NCBI RefSeq assembly: GCF_023343835.1
Contig: NC_064437.1
Location: forward strand, 1,622,001 to 1,686,000
Direction: 5' to 3'
Length of the DNA stretch: 64,000 bases
Source of the DNA: Lagopus muta
Taxonomy: Eukaryota; Chordata; Aves; Galliformes; Phasianidae
Shown here: piece by piece, positions 57,901 to 64,000 of the stretch
Numbering within the stretch: the first letter of the stretch is position 1
Layout of the letters: each line of letters begins with the position of its first letter
Program-made: the position numbers and the translations under genes
Notes under the pieces: generated by a model
Told to the model about the DNA's origin: nothing
Seen by the model: the letters and a program-made list of their open reading frames with translations, nothing else
The model's database searches: none

Positions 57901-59314
57901 TGGCCTGTGGATTTGCTGCTGTACAGCTCTGCAGGTGCCGTTCCCTGCCATCCTCAGCTCCTGGCATGGCTGCAGAAATGGCTGCAGCGTGGGTGCTGTT
58001 TGCAGCAGTGCAACCCCTGTGCTGGCTGGCAATCACTTTCTTTTCATGCTGCTGACAATAGCTTCCAACGCACAGCCAGGATAGCTGAGCTGCGTGTTGG
58101 CACCGGAGCTAAGGAGTGAAGTTTGGTTGCAGTTCTTGAGGCTGGAGGCTTTTTGGCAGAACTGCATTAAGCTGGGCCTGTTTGGGCTGTGAAAATTGAG
58201 ATAACTTTTGGTTGTTGGCCCGTAGGGAAGCAAGGCTGACCTGCTGTGTGTGCTCTGCCTTGGGACTCCCCAGCAGGAAGAGGCAAAGCAGTGCCTGCTG
58301 GTTTGTTGGTGTCAAACCATTGCGGCAATGTAATGCTCCTGAATCCAAAGCATACCAAGGGGGAAGGAGGGCTGCAGGGCTGCAGCTGAGCAACGCCTGC
58401 TCCAGTGGGTTTCTAAAGGACTGAAACAAAGCTGTGGTTGGAAAGTGAATGGTGAAGACTGGACATAAACTGTTATGAAATTGCTGTAAGCTGCTGTAAA
58501 CTTCCATATTATAAAGGTGCTCTTAGGAATGCTAGTAGACTCCTGAAAATGTGATAGTACGTATGAATAATACAAGATTATTCCACAGACCTTCTTATCT
58601 CATTAGATCTCAAAGAGTTCCACTTGTTATTCTGAAGTATGAAGTATATGTGACTCAATTTTTTTACAGCTTTTGTAAGTTTTATGATACTCACAGGGGG
58701 ATGATTTCATTGTTAAAGGGGAGACCACCAAGTTACCATGCAACAGCAATGCAAATAGGACAAGCAAATGCTCCCTAAAGAGATAAATCAGTGAATCATA
58801 AATAAGCGTGAGATGATTCAGCCTTACCAAAATTCAGGAGAAGTGTTAGATTGGATTTGTAAACCAGAAGATGTGTAAGACTTTCTAGGCAGAAAAAGTG
58901 TTAGACTGCCAGATTCAAATTGTTGTATGGGATGGGATCCTGCCCTAACTCTGTATCAGGTGCTAGCCACAGTAGAGTCCATCTGAGTACAGAGAAGCAT
59001 AATGGCAAACCTCAGTCATTCTGTGACCAAACCATCAGTGGGATGGTTCTGAAATCTGCAGCTAACTCTAACATCCATTACACAGACAGGACTCCTGAAA
59101 AGAAAATCAACCCACTGCTCAGTGCTGTACTCCAGAGCTAGTGACGTGTTTTACTACCTTTGAACTGCTGTTGACACAACTCTGAGGTCAACAAGTAAAA
59201 CTTAGTTTATCTGGTTAGTTAAAAATACTCTGTGTATTTGTTTAAGAGATTGAATGATTGGAATGCAAATACTTCGCTTGCTTGACATGACAATACTAGG
59301 ATATGGCTGGTAGT

Positions 59315-59735
59315 TGACAAGATGAGAGGCTGAGGGAGCTGGGCTTGTTCAGCCTGGAGAAAAGAAGGCTGTGGGATGACTCAACTGCAGCCTTTCAGTA
59401 CCTGAAGGGAGCCTGTAAACAGGAGGGGAATCAACTCTTTGAAAGGGTAGATAACAGCAGGACAAGGGGAAATGGTTTGAAGTTGAGGGATGGAAGATTG
59501 AGGTTGGATGTCAGGAAGTTCTTTGCTATGAGAGTGGTGAGGTGCTGGAACAGCTGCCCAGAGAGGCTGTGATGCCCCGTCCATCCCTGGAGGTGTTCAA
59601 GGCCAGGTTGGATGGGGCCCTGGGCAGCCTGGGCTGCTGTGAAATGGGGAGGTTAGTGGCCCTGTGTGGAGGGGGGAGGAGGGGTTTGAAGATTCATCAT
59701 CCTTGAGGCCCCTTCCAACCCAGGCCATTCTGTGA
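59315..59735 (+). repeat. CR1 LINE 3' fragment
   Basis: A plus-orientation copy of about 420 bases from 'gatgagaggctgagggagct' through 'cagcctttcagtacctgaag' and 'ggaagttctttgctatgaga' to 'cccaggccattctgtga'. One of the longest copies here. Confidence 0.95.
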
Positions 59736-62700
59736 AAAGATGCGCTCCATCAGTTCTCTTGATTGTGACTAGCACACCCTGCCAGGCCATAACGCTCACA
59801 ATTAAGTTGGATATCGATGGATATTCATCAAGTTCTCTGCTCTCTGCTGAAAAAATTTGTTACTGTAATGAGTCCATAGCCTCTGATTGTATCTTGAGGC
59901 ACTGTGCTGGTTTGTCAACTGATGAGCCCAGGTGTGTGCAGGCGGGCTGGCTGCTGATGTCAGCTGCTTTGGTGATGGTGAAGGAGTAGACTTGATTTAC
60001 AGGTTCCTTCCCAGCCATGTTCCTGTCTAACAAGCTGCTTGTGGCAAGGTCTGCCTCTGCTTAAACACTAATTTGTTGGTTACTTTTGTTATCTTGAGAG
60101 ATTCAAACAACCCTAGGTGAGCAGCAGGGTGTTCGACTATTTCAAACTGATACCAACTGTTAGATGAGCCTTTAGTTGCAGCAGTTGGCAGCCTGGCTTT
60201 CATAACACCACGGCTATTCCATATTGGGGATTTGGAGATATGGAGATATCAATATTGGAGAGCCATTTCGGGTCAAGTTCATTATTTGATTTGTTGATTT
60301 GATTTTGTTCACCTTGTTATTTGGTAAAGCTCGAGTTGTCTACCCAAGCCTCCAAAGTAGCTTCATCTGGCTTTTACTGATTGTCTTCCTCTGTTTTAAC
60401 TGACTTCTGCTCATTTACTTGTATTTGATTTTTAGGACGAAACAATCCTGCAGCTGTGTAAAATGTGTTTGTTTTTTTCTTCCACTTTTAACTCTTATTA
60501 CAGATCTGAGAATAAGGACTGAAAATGAGATCTGTAGCTGTTTATCACTCTTACAGGTGATGCATGGGGCTTATCTCCCCATGGGAGGTATGCCATAAAC
60601 TTCTCTCCATAAAGGGAGAAGGGCTATGTAAGGTTTCATTAAGGCCTGAGAATATAAAAATAATTACAAGTAAACTGAAGTAAGTTTTGGGGAAGAATCT
60701 GCTTATCCAGCATTTGAATCTCCAGTCCAAAGAAGTGAGTGTGGCTACAGATGTGAGGTCCCTCTTCAGTCTAAGGAAAGGCTCAGCAGCCTCGCTTGGC
60801 CTGCTTCAGGTTTCTGATTTGGGGTAAGGCAAGAAGTGTCTTGGGCTTAATTGTCTAGATTGGCAATAAAAGGAGCAAATGGCATCCAGCTCAAAGGCAG
60901 GTGCCTTTTGTCTGTGCGTGGGGAAAATGGGCAACGTGCAAGGACTCTCAGCTCCTGCTGGGAAGTGCATTCTGACCTGAGCTGCCTTTAACAAACAGTT
61001 CACCTGAGACTCCCCTAGATAAGCAAAGGGCAGAGCAGGCTCCTTAAGCAGCTGTTAGCTGTGCTGCTCATCTGTGGGACAGGAGCGGCGTAGCCATCTC
61101 AGCTCTTTCAGGAGACTTTTCAGGCAGAGACTGAAAATAAAGCAGTTTCAAGATCTGTCACTGATTGTTTCTTTGTAATGGCCATTTTCTGCACTGTTTT
61201 CTATTTCTCTCATGCTTGCAGCCCTTGGTATGCCTTATCCAAGGGAGAGGTCCGTAGTGCAGGGTTGCAAGGTGTAGCACCGCAGCCCTGGCAGGGATCT
61301 GAGGCTGAGCTGCTCCCTGCACTCCCCAACAAGGCCTCTGAGAGCAGAAACAAAGCAGTGGATGGAGGAGAAGGGAGACCTCAGAGTCCTCCTTCACTTT
61401 GCTCTGACAAGCCCATCAGCTAGCTGGGGCTCCTTCCTCTGACTAACAATAATAAAAGTGTTTACTGCTATTTCACAGATGCACTCTGCTGATCAGGCAA
61501 TAATAAAACAGTAATTGCTGTGTGTCTTTATCGCAACAGAGGAGCAATAACAAACTGCATTTTCCACTCATTAAAACGGTGTCTTAACAGCATTTCCAGT
61601 CACGCATGTCTTCTGAAAAATACATGCAGGTATGAGTGTGCCACTGTGTCCCCTTGGCAAGTGGGTGCTCTGTGACAGCACAGCACTTTCTTGTCCCTGC
61701 ATCTGGGCCCTGTTCCCAGCTTTGGTGTTTTATAACACCAAGTGCTAAGCCAGCCCCTCTCCTCCAGCTTGTCTAAACTTAGAACATCTTTTCTATTTGC
61801 TGTCCAAATAGTGATGACGGTTAACATAGTTTGAACCAGGGTAGTCCAGTAACTTTCTGTGGGAATTTCTCTGCTTTGGAAAGCTCTTTATTGCTCCTTT
61901 TCTTTTTACCATCTCTCTTGCGCACACATGTGGAAAACCAAGCTTTTTTTTTTTGCTTATTGTTTATTGCAATGTTAGCCTGAAGACTTTCAGCAATTAA
62001 GTCATAGTTCCTCCTTGCTGTGTCTACCTCTGTTAAAACATTTGCCCTCTATTTCTGGCTGCTTCAGAACTGTGACATTTGCCTTTCTGTAAATCAGCCT
62101 CATGTCCATGGCTTCCCATAGCACCTCTTGGGATCTCCTTTGCAAGCAAACATCTGTGTATAAATTATCTCATCAGCAGCAGAAATAATCTATTGTGGAG
62201 CAGATGTGTTTTCAAATGTAGGTGGTAGTTTGCATGAGATAAAAGAACTTATAATGCAGCTTATATCGGGCGGAGAGAGTTGTAGTGCTGTCTTTGGGAG
62301 CAGCACCTCTGACTTTCTAGACCCAGAAGCACCTTTTTTTCTGGTAGTTGGACTTCACACTGTGCGGAAAGACCAGCTGTAGTCTGCAGTGAAGGAGAGC
62401 CATGTCAATGTTAGTAAGTAGCATTGCCACCTCATGTGTGTGCTGGGAGGAAGGAGGTGGAGAGGAAACCTGAAGGTAAATATTTCTTCCCACTGGTGAC
62501 TTTTGCTGTGCTGGGGGAGGTTCTCCTGGAGTCTCCTGGGGCTCAGCAATGCCATCTGGGTGTTCTTCCTTGTTGGTGTTTCGTTCTGGGTTTCTGTAGT
62601 TTGCTGATTGCAGCCACGTGTTCCCTGGCCCAGCTGGGCTGAGCAGTGGGCAGAAAGACGCCCTATTGCTGGGGGCATGGGGAGGGCAGCAGGGGAGGCG

Positions 62701-63149
62701 GTTGGGGACACGTTTGGTGCTCACAGAGTAGAAAGGTTCCTTAAAGGTTTTGCCAAAGTGATTAATCTGGAGCCTCGTTGGTAAGACCAGACGTGGTCTG
62801 TGCTCAGAGCTGAAGCCTACTGATTTCTTTCTCATCACTCCATTCCTGTTCTGCTTTACCACGTGTGGTGAATGGTAGGGATGTTTTTGCACTGTGACAT
62901 GTGGGACCATGCAGCTGCAATTGGCAATATCTCTGCTCCAGGAGCACCTGCCCCTCCACAGAGATGGCCGTGCTTTAAATCATTTTAAGCTTTTTAAGGT
63001 GTTGTGCTGGAGCTTTGTGTTCACAAGGCCTTCAGCTGAGGCACCATCCTTAACCCTGGGGTTGTTTCTGTACCACCCAACCATAAGGGGAGGAAAAGCT
63101 GGCTTCGCCCCTTGCATCCCAGAGCTGCCTTGTTAGCTGTTATTGTGCA

Positions 63150-63362
63150 TTATATCAAAGAAAGGCTGGGTGTTAGGAGCAATCTCTTCTCCAAAGAGCA
63201 GTCAGCTCTGGCATAGGCTGCCCTGGGGGTTAGGGTCACCCTTCCTGGGGGTGTTAGAGCTGTTGGGATGTAGCACTGAAGGACGTGGGCATGTGGAGGT
63301 GGGATGGGGGTGGATTGGGATCTCAGAGGACTTTTCCAGCCTGAATGAGTCTATGGTTCTGT
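63150..63362 (+). repeat. CR1 LINE 3' fragment
   Basis: Plus orientation, with 'gggatgtagcactgaaggac' and the end 'cagcctgaatgagtctatgg'. Same subfamily as 18,590 and 41,680. Confidence 0.92.
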
Positions 63363-64000
63363 CTTCTCCATCCAGAATGGTGGCACGTTGTGTTCTATCT
63401 TTGGGGTTACCATTACAGCAAGATGATTTTAGCTTAAAAACAGGAAATCAAAGAATGCTGAGAGGGTTGAGAGACTTTTAAGGCCAAGTTGCTCTTGCTG
63501 CTGGTAGCAAATGCAAGATTCACTGTGAAATTGGATGGTTTTGCAAGTGTATTATAGAAAGAATGTTTATTGGTTTGTAGATGTCTTTGTTGGTGGTTTT
63601 GCTCTGTGCAGAAGGACAAAGATAACTGGTCATGTTTTGTTTGCTTTTGTTTATAGCCTGTTTTGAATTGTGGGCCCTTAAGAGTGAGCTTTAAAATGAT
63701 CTTCTCACCACATTAAAACAAAAGAGAAAAGAAAAAGAAGTTTAAAAAAAAAAAAAGGCAAACCATCAAAAAACACTTACTAAAGTGCAAAGCCACCGCA
63801 GGAAGCCTGTGAGCACCAGAAATCTTTGCAGCTAAAACTATCTGAGGAGTTCTTGCCGTGTGCGGAGTAGATGTTGACCAGATATTTGAAACTGTTGAAG
63901 CTTTTGTTAGTGATTTAATTGCAGTAGGTTAGTGGTACTTCTTTTTGACCCAGTGACAATGCAAAGGGATGCTGATGGCTTAGATTGTTCTGGGGGCTTC

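Larger units (their letters stand above)
42231..64000 (+). other. JAK1: Presumed JAK1 intron 1
   Basis: About 21.8 kb after the exon 1 donor, mostly unique sequence with eleven CR1 pieces, T-rich and G-rich simple tracts and one good candidate exon (44,240-44,336). No conserved kinase or FERM coding is visible. Mammalian JAK1 has a very long first intron, which fits. Confidence 0.5.

Noticed and set aside
42231-64000. JAK1 coding exons
   Set aside because: I looked for the start (MQYLNIKEDC), FERM and kinase motifs on the plus strand and saw none. The gene's coding part is presumed to lie beyond the window.

Overview
This is vertebrate nuclear DNA, almost certainly from a bird and probably from a chicken-like galliform. 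The evidence is a repeat content made up almost entirely of CR1 LINE 3' ends on both strands, GC-rich CpG-island promoters, compact introns, and a recognisable gene order. From established knowledge, the human order on 1p31.3 is JAK1 - MIR101-1 - AK4 - DNAJC6. The window carries the same order in reverse: DNAJC6 (minus), AK4 (minus), MIR101-1 (plus), then a promoter that fits JAK1 (plus).

Layout. 1-10,059 is the start of intron 1 of DNAJC6 (auxilin), whose first coding exon lies at 10,060-10,243 in a CpG island. 10,244-19,000 is intergenic or upstream sequence and holds a second CpG island (about 16,450-17,960). That island contains a likely minus-strand first exon (MMEPAGGP plus one base, then a splice donor) in the same splice phase as the DNAJC6 exon, so it may be an alternative auxilin promoter. 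19,000-20,972 is probable AK4 3'UTR. AK4 is complete: five coding exons between 20,973 and 29,715 that splice to a 223-residue adenylate kinase. 29,400-30,850 is a CpG island that serves AK4 on one strand and a spliced non-coding transcript on the other. That transcript runs into a conserved pre-miR-101 hairpin (32,952-33,026) and a poly(A) signal at 33,148. 33,150-41,650 is a repeat-poor spacer. 41,900-42,950 is a third promoter island, with a non-coding plus-strand exon ending in a GTGAGT donor at 42,231. By synteny this is JAK1 exon 1, and 42,231-64,000 would be JAK1 intron 1. No JAK1 coding exon was found in the window.

How the genes work together. AK4 is a mitochondrial-matrix adenylate kinase family member, miR-101 is a post-transcriptional regulator, JAK1 is a cytokine-receptor tyrosine kinase, and auxilin uncoats clathrin vesicles. 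They are not a pathway; they are an old conserved neighbourhood. The block AK4 - MIR101-1 - JAK1 mirrors the paralogous human block AK3 - MIR101-2 - JAK2 on 9p24, which suggests a duplicated ancestral segment.

The main points worth a second look are: (1) AK4 keeps arginine at position 159, where human AK4 has glutamine, and has an AK3-like LID segment; (2) a possible unannotated first exon of auxilin at 17.6 kb; (3) a shared AK4/pri-miR-101 promoter with a YY1 element; (4) a CpG-preserving CR1 copy against the JAK1 promoter; (5) an unidentified, well-formed candidate coding exon at 44,240-44,336. I saw no wholly new gene system; most of the window is conserved gene structure, introns and CR1 debris.
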